From the NCBI GenBank assembly GCA_963691655.1, contig OY829328.1, positions 88,044,400 to 88,108,399 of the forward strand: 64,000 bases of DNA, written 5' to 3'. The stretch is from Toxonevra muliebris (taxonomy: Eukaryota > Arthropoda > Insecta > Diptera > Pallopteridae). The position numbers and the translations under genes are program-made. The notes below the pieces were generated by a model. The model was not told the DNA's origin, did not search any database, and saw only the letters and a program-made list of their open reading frames with translations. Shown here piece by piece: positions 13,118 through 26,900 of this stretch. The first letter of the stretch is position 1, and each line of letters begins with the position of its first letter.

Positions 13118-13192
13118 GACCTCGATAGTCTAGTGGATATTACACTAGACTTTCACCCAGAAGATTCCGGGTTCGATTCCCGTCTTGGTCTA
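13118..13192 (+). repeat. tRNA-Glu-like sequence, degenerate; probable SINE head
   Basis: The segment contains an A-box-like tagtctagtgg, an anticodon-arm-like ctttcaccc with TTC at the anticodon position, and a near-perfect B box (gggttcgattccc). This order and sequence match insect tRNA-Glu. The acceptor stem and anticodon stem do not pair well, so this is more likely a tRNA pseudogene or a pol III SINE promoter than a working tRNA gene. Confidence 0.6.
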
Positions 13193-13291
13193 GTGGTTAA
13201 TTCTCATAAAACTTCTTATATTCAATATCGATATGAAGTGGATAAGAATTATAAGAAAGTGTACAAGTACACACCTTGGTTGGTAATGGCA

Positions 13292-13365
13292 AAACCACCG
13301 AGCTGATAAAAAATTGCCACACAGCCGTTCGGAATCGGCATTAAACTGTAGGTCCAACCATCGCC
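13292..13365 (+). repeat. Dispersed tephritid-type repeat fragment
   Basis: The stretch with accaccgagctgataaaaa, gccgttcggaatcggca and actgtaggtcc resembles a motif series I recognise as abundant in tephritid genomes. It lies between two tRNA-like heads and may be the body of the first SINE unit. The family link rests on memory of such repeats and needs a genome search. Confidence 0.5.
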
Positions 13366-13434
13366 ACTGTGGTCTAGTGGCAGAGTGCCAGACTCTTGTC
13401 TCTGGAGACCCGAGTTCGATTCTCGGCTTGGGTA
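13361..13434 (+). repeat. Second tRNA-like sequence with perfect T arm; probable SINE head
   Basis: The A-box-like tggtctagtgg is followed by a five-base anticodon stem (ccaga/tctgg) enclosing an eight-base loop, one too many for a tRNA. A perfect T arm (ccgag ttcgatt ctcgg) follows. The presumed acceptor strands (gccactg and cttgggt) do not pair. It is best read as a tRNA-derived pol III promoter of a SINE. A functional tRNA gene is unlikely. Confidence 0.6.
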
Positions 13435-13440
13435 TGTTTC

Positions 13441-13880
13441 TTATCTATCTTTCTTTCTTTCATAGCTTGGAGCTTTGGCACAATAGATCTTATAGCAGAT
13501 CTTATCGCAGTGCCTGAGTTTCGAGTCGTCCTTCTTTTAAATAATAATAATAATAAGACAAGCCTGATTCTTTCACCTAAAATAATGCAAAATCTTAGAA
13601 TATCTTCGTTAGCTCACCCTCAAAGGATGCTCTAGCCTTATACTTTAATTGAAAATTGATACAAAATATCTAAATTGTGTAGTTTGGACCACTGGGCCTT
13701 CTCTACTATCATTTAACAATCAAATAATAAATACAATCAATGTTGCTCTGTTTGTAGCTTTTCTTTGCCCCTGGGTGAATACAAATACAAACATATACCT
13801 AAAAATATATACATAAATATTTTCTAAATGAAATTTTAAAATTTTCCTGCAGTTTTGTAAAATTTCCACCGCTCTGCTCT
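13441..13880. other. AT-rich spacer upstream of the contact-site gene
   Basis: I see nothing specific here apart from an ATA/AAT simple run near 13540. It separates the SINE-like block from the presumed 5' leader of the next gene. Confidence 0.4.
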
Positions 13881-13889
13881 CATTTTTCG

Positions 13890-14601
13890 TTCAGTTTAGA
13901 TCAGTTTAATTTTGCTTTTTTTTCGGTTCGGTTCGCGTTTTTTGGGTGTTTTTCAGTTTTTTAAAATATTTAAATAAAAGCTCATTTTATTTTCTTTTGA
14001 TTTTAATAAAATATCAATTAAAATTATTACGTTGATTATATTTAATTTTCGAAATTTTCTATTATTTTGTTTTCATTTTTATTTTTGCAACAAGTGAGTG
14101 AGGAAAATTGAAGTATTCCAAATTTTTGCAAAAGTGAAAGAACCGAAAAAATTATTTGCTAAAAATAGCAAAGAACAAAAATTTCAATAATATTTTTTTT
14201 TCGAAATACTAAAATTTTTATATATATGTATTTTTATCCAACGATTTTCAAATTGTTTCATTTTATTTTCTCCGTTCTTGTGTCGGAAATTGCTTCATCT
14301 TTTTCGCTAGTTCGTGTGCCCAGATGTTTTTTGTCAATCGCAAGTCTCAATTGCGAAATTTTTTTTTTGTCAGGTTGATGAAAGCATAAAAGAAAATCCC
14401 AAAAAAAAAGAGTAAATAAAATTAATTAAAAAATAAAAAAAAAGAAACAAAAATAGAGTAACTGTGTAGTAAAAAGAAAAATTAATAATAAAAAAGAATC
14501 AAAAAAATTATAAATTCCCATTAACAATTTGTTTCGATTATTCGAACTAAAACTGAATTATTTTGATCATATTTTGGAGTATTTCAGCTGCATTCAACAT
14601 G
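13890..14601 (+). promoter_or_regulatory. Putative promoter / 5' leader exon of the SMP-C2-C1 gene
   Basis: Initiator-like tcagtt words occur near 13893 and 13904. The leader would end at a plausible donor, caacatg|gtaaat, at 14601/14602, joining the coding exon whose acceptor tttgcag ends at 14945. The transcription start is a guess; only the donor and acceptor are visible. If this join is right, the last three leader bases are ATG and create a two-codon upstream ORF (ATG ATA TGA) across the junction. Confidence 0.35.
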
Positions 14602-14945
14602 GTAAATTACTAAATTACGCAGTTAAAAATAAAATTGTATACATAATTTTTTTAATGTAGTCAAATTCATTTAACTGTTATTGTAGTTAATTCTCGAGAA
14701 AAGAGTACGATTTGCGCTACATATTTTCTCTCTTCAGATCAAACCAAGCCACCATCTATTTTAAAAAAAAAAAAAAAAACTCTGCGGTTTCTCAAATTGT
14801 TTGCCATGTCTATAGAGATTTACGAAAATGTTGAATCCATTTTTCAAAATATTTTTATTATTTCCAATTTTTTACTTTTACTTTTGCACTTTTATCTATA
14901 ATCTTTCAATTTAAAATTTCTTTCTTCTTTCTAACTATTTTGCAG

Positions 14946-17900
14946 ATATGATGCATGAAATTCTCCACATTCCCCCCTTTTCATTCAATTAAATAATGGA
15001 TCTAGCAGATCAAATCGATGATTATATTTGTTCATTCGAAGGAATTGGTGATTTAACAATGGACTCATTAGCAATGTTCATATTTATTTGGGCCGTATTG
15101 GCTCTATTCTTAGTATGGCTGTGTAAATTTTTATACAATAAATATATGTTGAAAAACAACAATAAAACAACATCAAGCAATAGCAATAGTCGACAGAGTA
15201 GTGTTGGGCCAGGCGGTGTTGGCGCTACAGGAAAAACTGATAAGCTACGTCTATCGGAGCCGAGAGAATTGCTGGCAAGTAAAGCTGATATTAAGGTAAA
15301 AAAAAAGAACTGATTTCCTCCAGTATATAATTAATATAAATTTTAAAAAATATCCTCAGGATCTTGCAGCTAAGCCTGCAGCTGGCGGTGGACGTGGACG
15401 TACACCTATTGCTGGTGTTGGTGGAGGTGCAGGTGGTGGTGCTGCTCCCGGTGGCTTACGTAGACGTGTGGTACGTCAAGGTTCTACAGGTCCCGAAAAT
15501 CGTAAAAAACGTTATGTCCCACCACCATCAAATGTTGTTGGACCAGAAACAGTAAGCGTTTTTTAGTCATTTTACACATTAAAACTTATTAGTTTTTTGC
15601 CCTCTCATTTTTCAGACCTCTGTTACATGGACCAGTCAAGTTTTTCGTTGGCTTTATAGTGATTTAGTAATTGTCAACGAATTGTTAACCTCATGGGTTA
15701 TAGCTTTAAATGATACACTCAAGAAATCTGTTGAAGAGGTAAGTTTTGCATAGAGATTAGTCAAGTGTTAAATTATACAAAGAACTAGTTTGGATCTAGG
15801 TTTAGTTTTTAACGTTATTTGCATGGTTAAATATTTTCTGTGGATTTTTTATTCAGGCATATTTTTGTAAAGGATAAAAGTCAATTCGATTTTAAAATCA
15901 CTTTTAAGTAGTTTAATTGTTATAGTAAGGTTGAATGTATTATTATAATTTTGTAAATATTTAAAAAATTCTGTTTTTTAATTGCGTCATATATTAAAGT
16001 ATAATTTATGTGCAGACATGTGACATCATCATCGAGAGATGAAAAAGATAATTGGTTTGAAAATATATGATGTCATTTTGGTTGAATTGATGTATTGAAG
16101 TTAAAAATTTAAATCTTTATATATACATAAATACAATAATATAAATATATATTTTATTTCCATTTTGAATATTAATATTTGACATGTTCATTATGTACTA
16201 CTCGTACACTGTCAATGTCTGTCAATATTGGCTCAATAGTTTCATTGTCTCTTTTTCATTGGTTTTATGTCATGCTTCTGTGGCTAATAATGTCAATGTT
16301 AGTGAAAGCGTAAATAGTTTTCTAATAAGAGACATAAAGGCACCAAATGAAAAGTTACTTTTGTTTCTGCTTAGCATTGATAACAAAATAATAAATAATA
16401 TTTGCATTGAATATTTAGTTAATAATGCATATAAAATTCAATTATAATTTTAACCTATCCATAGCTAATCAGTTTAGTTTTCAATTTTATATAATTATTT
16501 TTTCATGCTTTGGTGCTACACGCATTGTTTATAATTTGAAAGTTGAAGTGTTTTTAAATTTTTCCTATCTTCATATCTTTTAACAAATCTTAAATCAATT
16601 GCAATTATTTTAATTTCACATTTGGTCTCGAGAATAATAATCTGATTGTTCGGAATTGAACTAGTTTTCAGTTTGGTGCAAGGACATATAGTCTTGCTCG
16701 TGTTGAATTTGATTTGGCAGTTTTACTGTTTAGTTTACTTTATCCATTTAAGCGTTTAGAAACTATGTGCTTAAAAAATCTGTAAAAAAATTTATCTTTA
16801 GTAAATTTTAGCTGGAAATGCGAATTCAATCTATTTATGGCTTACATAAAGCACAGAAGAACTGTTCTAAGAATCGAAAAATCTGTTAAGCCCATCTAGT
16901 GGAACTCGAAGTTATACGATCTTAATTTCTTTTTGGCAGTTGTATTTTTGTGGCCAGCTTTGAGACAGATGTTCACAAAACTTGAAAATTTTCAAAGGGA
17001 AGCTAAAGACTATTCTGATGTCTTCTGAGTTTATATATAACTTGAATCTGATCACAATCAGAGGTTTCCCTCCAGTAGTTTTCCCTCTGTTTAATTTTTA
17101 AAATTTAAATAGTTTAACAGAACTACATAGTTATGGCTCAATAGAGAGATTAGGGCGACTTTTTCTAGCTATTTGTTGAAAAAATCTTTGAACTTCTTAT
17201 ACAGCTAGTATTTCACATTGTCTAATGTACAAAATTCAACAACTTTTTAAGATTGTATGTACTACAGTAGTTACGGTAGTTGACGGTAATTTTATAAATT
17301 ATCTTTAGCTTTATGCAGTTAAAAATAATAATTGTGTTATTTAAAAAGTTAATAATATTAAATGATCTATTAATTTATATACATATCAAACTTTCCAAAA
17401 ATGTATTTCTAAACATTTCTTCATATAAAAAAACTACTGTATATGAAATTCCAAGAAACTACAAAAGATTCTATAATTGTGCGTATAATTATAAACATAA
17501 TTTTTTTTTATACCAACATACATACTCGTAATTTTTGTATGTAATTTTATACTGGTATGTATCTTTTCTTCAACAAATCATTAATTAAATATACTAAAAT
17601 TGGCATTAAAAATACTAAAATTTTCTTAAACAAAAGAAAAAAAAATAAAAGAGAAAAAAAAGATAGATCAGATTCATGAGCTTCTCATTAGTCAAGAGCA
17701 GAAGTAACAAAAAAAAGTATATAAAAATTGCCCAAAAAAGCAAGCAACATGCCGCTGATATACAAAGCACTCAACTGACGCAGATACTTATTTTTGTTTA
17801 CATTTTTTATTTTTTTTGTGTATTTTTTTATATATATTTTTTTTATTTATGTTGTTATTCTTCATTCATTCACTTTTTTTCTACTGATTCTTTTATATAA

Positions 17901-20900
17901 AATTTTTACGAGCTGTGTTTTGTTTTAGTTTTTTATCATCACTTTGTAAGACCGAGGCCAAGGTTAGCATTAAAGTTGGTTTTTTTTTAAATTTTATTTT
18001 GCTTTGTGTTTTTATATTTTGATTGGCTGTTTTTTTTTGTATTTTACAAACTTTGGAATATACACATTAGGGCGGATCGATTTGTTTGAACGATTTTCAA
18101 CGCTTTATGCGTCAGAAATTTTCTGAAAGGTCTTGAAAAGTGAAACATTTTGAACATCATTTTCGCTTTCCTAATGGTATTTGAAAATTAAAATTAAAAA
18201 TTAGTTATAGTTAATCATAATTTAATTATTGGGTTTCATAGACTTAACTATCAGTAGTATTTTCATTGCAAAATAAAATATAAAAGTCGAAGAAGCAAAA
18301 CCAAAATTTTTCTCTTTTCAAGATCTTTCAGTAAATTCATGATGGACTTAAGAAAAAAAATCGATCCGCCCTAATACACATACATATGAGTATAAATATA
18401 TAAAAATGTGAACCACGTTTTCTTTTCAAAAGAGAGTCAGACTCACAGCGTCGAATTACGTAATCCGTGAATCAACTTCTCGTGTGTTGTGAAATATTCA
18501 CGTATGATTGCAATGTTTTATATAAGAAAATTACAAGAATATATTAGAAATATATCCACATAAAAATTATGAATTTTCTTTTAGTTTTTACAGAAGATTT
18601 TGAAAATATGTTGTGCTTAGATAAAGGGATGAAAACCCCCTAAAGAATTTTTAGTTTTTTGAAGTCTTGATATTCTAGAACTAAAGTTTTCAGACGAGAC
18701 TCAGATTAAGAATCACAAAGTTTAAGCTTTAAGTTGAATTCTTTCCAGAAGCAGTTTTCCAACACTGACAGAAAAAATTTCGGAACAGAAAATTATCAGA
18801 GAAACTTCCATTTTCTTAGAAAATATTATTGTGAAATAAGGATCATGTGGGAGGTTTCCCTTTGTCTATCACTAGTTATAATCGATTTTTGCTTTATTCA
18901 AGTATTTTCTTACTATACGCCTCAAAGAAATCAAAGGTTACAGGTCAAGAACGCCAACTGGATAATAAACGAATGATGTCAGTGCGAGCAACAACAAATT
19001 TTTTAAAACAGGAGGATTATTATCACGTTTCAGAACGCGCTACAGGTTCTATGCAATACAAATCAAGATAAAAGTTTTGAAACATTAGAATATAAGTTGA
19101 AAACACAAAGTTAATACAAAAATTAAAGCTCATTCTGTCTGCAAGTCTATATTAAGTATTGTAATTGAAAAAAGTACAGGCTACTATGTGAAATACTTCC
19201 TTGTGAGAAATACAGTTCTTTTTTAGAAGCTACTTAGAGCTGGATTTTTATTTAATTAGAAAAATCTATTAATAGTAACTGTATTTATTTATTTATAAGT
19301 CTCGCATTTACAATATCATTTTTTTCAGCATGGTGTCGCTGTGGAAATTGTACGCGTATTACCCGATAGTCCAGCACCAAGTTTAAACAATATCTTTTGC
19401 AATTGTGATGAGAATAATCCAGCAAATATGGTAACTAATTATATGAGAATGCATACGATGTAAAGCGCTCTGCGCGCTTAAAGTAGCTTAAGCTTTAATA
19501 AACTTTAAAATTGAATTGTGATTTCTATACAAATTTGAGAATAAGCAACTTTAAGCTGGCATAAATACGCAAAACGAACACGCGTCTTCTACCTTCTATA
19601 TTTTCTTCTTCCTCTTCCTTGCAGCTGATTACATTCGACTGTGATGCAATGCCAGTGCTGCAAGTGAAAACGTTCCGTCAAAAATCGGGTAAAGTAGATA
19701 CATCACACTATAAAGTAACCGTATCACGTTTTCGTGCACGCATGGCCTCTGCCATGAATTACAATACATTAAAGGGTGATATGCGTGTCGAAGGTTATCC
19801 AGATGTAAGTTAAAAATTGACATAAACTACATTTATTTATTTAAACTGATTCGTTTTAGATTCGCATTGCTATGAATAGCGTTGGCGCCATTAAGCCCAT
19901 GGATCAGGATGAACAACAATTACAAGAAGTGATAAGCGAAATAATAACGACCGCATTGCGAGACACAGTTTACCCAGTTGATTTTTCAATCTACTCGACA
20001 TGTCCACGCGCCGAAATCGATCCATTGGATATGCCTGTAATATATCCTGTGCATTATGATTCATTGGCGGTGAGCGGTGTGAGAGAGCATTGAGAAGAAA
20101 AAGAGAATATTTGGAATAACTATTTTGTATTAAATGTTTTTCGGAATAATTTTAATGTCACTTACTATTTATTCTTTACAATGTAGCATGATTCTCTTAC
20201 ATTTTATACAATTTTTTAATTCAAAACTTCCATCTCTTTATGTTAAAATGACGTTGAACATTTAAAAAAAAAACTTTGTTAATTTTAGTAATTTTTGTGT
20301 TTTTTCATAAACTATCATTCGCATGCTGGCATAAAGCAGTAGCTGTAATTTTTTGTTGCTGAGCAACAGCAAACTCTTTTGTACTTAGTACAATTTAACT
20401 TGATGCAAGTAACACAGAAGATTGCAGCTAGGGACTGTGATTGAAAATCTTATGTACACCAGGTTGTGCAAAAGTTTCGATACTTCCTGCCTCTCACTTT
20501 TGCCATAGCATAAGTGAAGTTACAAACTTTGAAAGTGAAATGCCTGTAATGCCAGCATACGAGCGTATTTATATTTCCTAGATACATATTTTACACGGTA
20601 TTATATTTCTCTAACAATTCAATTTTATATTAGATGCATACGTTTACACTCTTCTCATTGTTCTCCTCTCAACCTCAACCATATTCCTATAAACTGTAAT
20701 CTTTTGTGGCTAAACAACAGAGTTGCAGGGTTAAGTCACTACGAAATAACTCTGTTCCAGAGCAATTTAATTCTGTTCACTGAAAAAAAAAAAGATTACA
20801 GCTTTATTTATATTTATGTTTTAATATGTTTTCGTTATTTGTATTTAACATTTATTTAAATTATTATCATCATTACATATTTGTAAAACGATGAAATTTG

Positions 20901-23900
20901 CCTTTGGTGCTCGTTTAAAAGTCAAACAAATTGTCATTTTAACAATTATGTTGTTAATTTTGACCGAAACTTTTTCTTAAGCAATATAAAATATATTTTA
21001 TTATTTTTACTTTCTCTCTTTTTTCAGAGAACTTATCAATACTTTTACTGATAACAAACAATCAATTAATAATTGCAACATTAAATTAAACTAAATTGTT
21101 ATTCTTTCTTTCAAACTTTTCATTGTTATTTCGACAATAAAACGTTGTTAATTGATTAAAATTCATTTGTGAAAAAGAAAACGCTAACATTTTTCTCTTA
21201 ATCAAAGGCGAATTTCATTGTTAGAAAAAAGTGAAAATTATATAAATATTTTTAACCAGATATGTATATCTCTCTTCATTTCATATTCTAATAATTTCTC
21301 GTTTTATCAAATTCACCTCTCATTTATTACCCCGCCCGCTCGCTCACTCGCATTCTCAAATCTCCTCCTACACGCAGCACAATATGGAGAGTGGTCTCAG
21401 CTCAAGTCAATCACTGTCACAACAACAAATGATCTCAGGACGTCGTCTACTTGTGAAGATTGTCAAGGGCGAAGGTCTGCGTGATGCCAAAGATCCATTT
21501 GTTGTAGTTGAAATGGATGAGCCAGCACAAAAGAATCAAACTGGTGTACGTCAAGGTTCAACACCATACTGGGATGAGCATTTTCTATTGTAAGTATACC
21601 CTAAAGATATATTTATTAGTGTAATTGCATATACCATGTATATACTTTCTTAGTGAATTATCCCCGCAATCTGCTGAGATACTCTTTGAGGTTTACGATC
21701 GTTCAGTGAACACTAATGATTCACCGAAATTCCTTGGTCTTGGTTTGGTTGGCATCGATGAATTGGCTGTTGGTCCTGCTTCGACCCAAGTTCTCTCACT
21801 GCAGCCACGTCCTTATGAGACACAACCGGTTTCTGGTACGATTACCGTTGATTTTGTTTTTATTGAAGGTGCAGAGATACCAGCCGGGCCAAGACCATAC
21901 AAGCTGAAGGAGGCGTTGCGAATTAGCACACCAATGATCAATGAACACATACGAAATGGTGCAGATTTAGCCGATGCCGCAGTACGTGCACTACAAGATG
22001 GCGCACTAACAACGAACGGTCACCCCAATAAGAGTACATTGATTATACACAGTGTACAGAGGGTAAGCGTGAAGAAACAGGGCAAACATAGGGTAAATAA
22101 ATTCCATATACATACTTTTTGGCATATATTCGTTTAGAATGGGAGAGTGTTCATTAAAATGGTGTAGCGAAAGCTTTTTGGCAGGCGAGCTGGGAAGAAG
22201 TTGTAAGTTAATGGGACTGATAAAACAGACAATTTTTCTGGATTGCCTACTTAAATATATGAGGTTATTTCCGGCATATGAAGCTTTAAATTAAAAGTTT
22301 TTATATTGAAGCTTTGAGCTACTCTCCTGAAAAGCTCTGCACACATAGCTCTTTTGCATTCAGTCCCAATGCTTTTCAAAATACTCACATACAAAGACTA
22401 AAGCTTTGAAAACATTCACCAAGTCTTTGCATCGCTTTTAAAAACTTTTTTCTTTTCCATTTAATTAAACAAACTTTCTCATAATCTTTAAAAATTAAAA
22501 AATGCTTTTCTGTTTCTGGAAAAACTCTTAAACTTTAAGCTCTTTGAAGTTACATGCCTCTCCAAAAGCTCTCCATACATTTTAATGAACATTCGAAATA
22601 TGCACAACATTTCCTTTGCTGTTTTTGAACATATTTTTTTGTTTTGGTATTTATTTATCTTTTTTCATAAGTTGTGGAAGGAATTTTTATTTATCATTTT
22701 ATTTGTGTTCATTTTATTTTCATGTGCTCTAACTAAATTTGTTCCTGAATCGTTCATCATATGATTTTCTTTTTGATATAACTCACATGCACCAAACACC
22801 AACCACCAACTCTTAGAATCAAAACAATCCAAATGCATTTAAGGTAAATTTTTGTTTTTATTCTCACAATCTCTTACATGTTACATTATTTTTGAGTTGA
22901 ATTCAAAAAGTGATTTTTAATCCCAATAACTTATTTATTTATTTTGTACTCGTTTGTAATTTTTAAGTTGCATTCACGTTTCTTTCACTCACATACTTTA
23001 AATGTGAATAAAATGAGATTTTACATTAGTTTAACCCCCATATAGATTTAAACTTATTTTGTTCTTTATTTTATATTTTTTTATATACAATACTTAACTT
23101 GTTCGCTTTGATTAACCTGCGCTGCGCTAAATGCCTTTATAACAAAACAAAAACAAAAATCGAAAAACGCTACAGGTTGAATTGAATAAAGATGGCAAAA
23201 TCGAAATTAGAGAATCTCAAAATGATGAAGACGAACTCAATGCTGATGCATTATCTAAAGCTTTAATAAATAGATCATTAAACGAACAACACAATACAAG
23301 CGAATATAGTATGCCCACAACAATTGGAACGACAACGGCAACAACACCAACTACAGCCAATATAACAGCAGATATTGAAAAACTGCAGCAACAACATCCT
23401 CAAGATACATCAGTGACAACTGACATTACCGCAAGTCCAACTGATTCGTATCCAACAACTTTAGATCTGGATGAATCAATACTAACAGCAGGTAATGCCA
23501 GTGCGCTTGGAGCATCAGCGTCTGAGGTGAGTGGTAGCCAAATGATAGCAAAATTGCTTTTGTTTTATTCAGAGAATGGAATGATTTTTGTTAAAATATA
23601 ATTTTTATTTGTTTAGAATGTACTAAAACTTAAAATACTTAGAGCTTTTAGGTTTTGCAAGCTTTCAAAGTAATATGTATTAATTAATATTAATTGAAAA
23701 GAGTTAAGCAGCTCTTTACCTTTTAGGGATATTCAATAAAACAGTGATGCTACGTTTTTTTTTTTTTTTAAATATTTGCGCTTATACAAAAAACTTTTTC
23801 TAATATTATTTAATAGTAAATTAAAAATTTGACTCAAATGAGTTAATCATAAAAGTAAAAACTGCTAGTCAAAAGTTCAAAAAACTGCTTTATATCAGCT

Positions 23901-26900
23901 TACAAATGCGAAGCTGAAAGGGTCGGGTTTAACACCTGAATGGGCTTGCGCGTCGGAAAAGTTCACAATGCAAGCTTTCAAACTTAAAAGCTCTTCAACT
24001 CAAATATGCATATGCATATCATTTTATTGAAATCTCGATCTATATTCTTTCTCTTCCTGTCTCTTTCTTTCCGTTTTTCTTTTCGTTATTTTATTTTTGT
24101 GGTTTTTTCTAAATAGTTTGGTCACCCGAATGCTGCCTCCTCACCCAATGGACATCATAACGATTATCAATTTAATGGCGCTCATAATAATAATAATGGT
24201 AATAATTACAACAATAATACAAGATACGGTGGTTATAATAGTAATAGTTTGCCACGTAATGGTGGCATGATGTCACCTACACAACAACAACTACAACAAC
24301 AACAATTGACAAATGCTGAATTGGACGCTGAACGCGGCCGCAGTAAAAAACGTAATTTTTTTGGAACATTAAAAAAACGTTTAAGTCGATCCAAGACACG
24401 ACCCCATTCAGCTGATCGTGGCGCATTAGCCATGTCAAATAACGGTACTACCCCAACAGGAACACTTAATGGTGATTCACGTTCATTATCTGTCGATCGT
24501 GCTGTAATGTCTAAAAGCAATTCACTTGGTAATTACCCTACACCACCATTTCACCAATCACCCCTCCCAAAAACACCAAACCTAACCAAACTTCTTAACC
24601 TTGGTGGTGCTCCTTTCAACAAAACTCACCAGCATTTTTTTATTTTTGTAACTAACGTACATTTTTCTTATACGATTAATTTAAATTTTTATTTTTTTAA
24701 TACTAGATATATTTTAATTTCATTCTTCATTTCTAATTTTAAATTGGATTTTTAAATATTCTGAAGAAAAATATTAGATATTCTTACAAAATTATTATTA
24801 TTTTCAATTAACAATCACACATGGTTGCCATTTTAATGCAGTTGAGTTTGGTTTGGCCAAAGAATATATAATACACACCGCTAAGCTAGGAACGAGCTGT
24901 TGATTCCGCCATTTTATTCATAAAAAAAGTGGGCAAATGAGTGTAGCGAGCTTTAAGCTTTCAATATATTACAAATGGAGAGCACAAAAAATGTTTGCTC
25001 TCGTGCTTTGGAAAGCCCATAAACAGAAACAGAATAAAAGCTTGAGCCTGCAAAATAGAAATTGCGATTCGCTCTCAATTTCCGTTGGACGTGAGAGAGT
25101 AGAATTAATGAAGAGCAGGTGACATTTGTAAATATTTTCCGTTTCAGTATTTTTGCTTTCACTTAAATCCTTTCTATTTTTTTTCCGCTTCCCAAATTAT
25201 AAAAAGATTATAATTCTCTGTCTGAATTAAATCATTAGTCGCTTATCGTTCCCTCTCTGATTCTTTGAACAGAATTCCCATGAGAGCGGGCTGTGCTGAT
25301 ACAACCCGTCACGCGGTCTAGTTATTATATATTCTTTCCATCTTATTCTCATTTCCATTTTGATTTTATGTACTCTCATTTTATACACACATTTAACCCA
25401 CATTATGTTTTTCTCCTTGTCTTTCTCTCTCTTTTTCTTCTATGTATCTTGTTTTTCTTTTTTATTATGCTCTTTGTGTATTTGTGTCTTTCACTGCTAC
25501 TACAACTACTACTATGTACTACTACTACAAACATGAATAAATCAAATCTAAAATCTACTAAATGTCGTACATGTACCTAAAACATATGTATGTATTATTC
25601 AATACTCTCTCACACACACTCACATATAAAACACATACATTACACTTTATAATATACACGTATATAAATTATAATTATTATAATTTATTATGGCTTTTTT
25701 ATGAAAACGATTGATTTATTATAAATTATTAATTAATTTTATTCATTTGATTTCAAACTATTTTTCATATTTGTAATTCACTTTTCTTTTCATTTTATAT
25801 TTTCATATATTTTATACACGTATATGTGAACTATTTTTGGCGTATAATTTTTGAACAACACTTGAACTTGAATTTGAATTTGAACTACCTACTACTACCA
25901 CTACTACTACTACTACTGGGGCTACTATTTTTTTGGATACTCCATCTATATATTTTTGTTGGGTTTCTATACACGAATTTTTATCAAAATCCAAAAAAAT
26001 TGCAAAACAAAATCAAAAAACAAAATCTCTTTTGGTGAATTGTTTTTAATGTGTATTCAATTTTAAAATTTTACATTTACTTGCACGCTTTTTTAATTTT
26101 TGTTATTGTATAAACAAAAAAAAACAAATCAACAACAATTAGGACCCCGTATGGGTATCTCAAGACTTGATCATTCAAGGCAATCTTCACTTTCAGAATC
26201 TTCAGCAATCTCAGGTTTTTCATCGGCCAGTAATAAAACTTATGTACACGAAGCATCAACATTGGTGCTCGAGACCATTGAGAATGGTATTAAAAGGTGA
26301 GTGGAAGAAGAGCTTTAGAATAAAGGAAGAGGACATTAAGCAAATTGTTGTTAAGTTGAAAAGCTCTAAAGCTTTTTTAATAGCGTCTTCTCAGTTTCAT
26401 TCCTTCACTGCTCCGATATTTAACATTTTTTCCACTTATATTATATTCTAGGCATTTCATTGTACCGCTCGCAATTGCACAACGTCCAAGATGGCGCCGC
26501 AAAGGCACCAAATTGCACATCTATAACGATCATACATTCATTGCCAAACATTTGAGCGGGTAAGTTCAAATAAATATATAAGTATATTGCATTTAGATTT
26601 CAAATTGTATTCTTTATTGTTTTTTGCTTAAACAGTGGCGGTCTCCAATGCACGATCTGCATGAAATCAATACCACGACGACCGGGCAAACAGGGTTACG
26701 AATGCCGTGATTGTCAAATCATTTGTCACAAGCAATGTCACATACGCGCACCACAATCGTGTCCCAATCCCACTGTACTTTCAATGGAATTGTAAGTAGA
26801 AGAGTTGAAAATGCTTGATAATTGTCTATAATTAGGATTTCGCTGTCTATTTATTTATAATTTTATATTTGAGTTTCTATAAATTATTTTTTTACAAAAA

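Noticed and set aside
13013..13306. 97-codon frame across the first tRNA-like head
   Set aside because: It reads through the SINE-like block; its residues follow the repeat and not a protein family.
13118..13434. Functional tRNA genes for Glu and another amino acid
   Set aside because: Acceptor stems do not pair, one anticodon loop has eight bases, and the surrounding repeat points to a SINE.
21218..21484. Frame overlapping the start of the C2 exon in another phase
   Set aside because: The splice-consistent frame from 21378 gives a clear C2 domain, so this one is a shadow.
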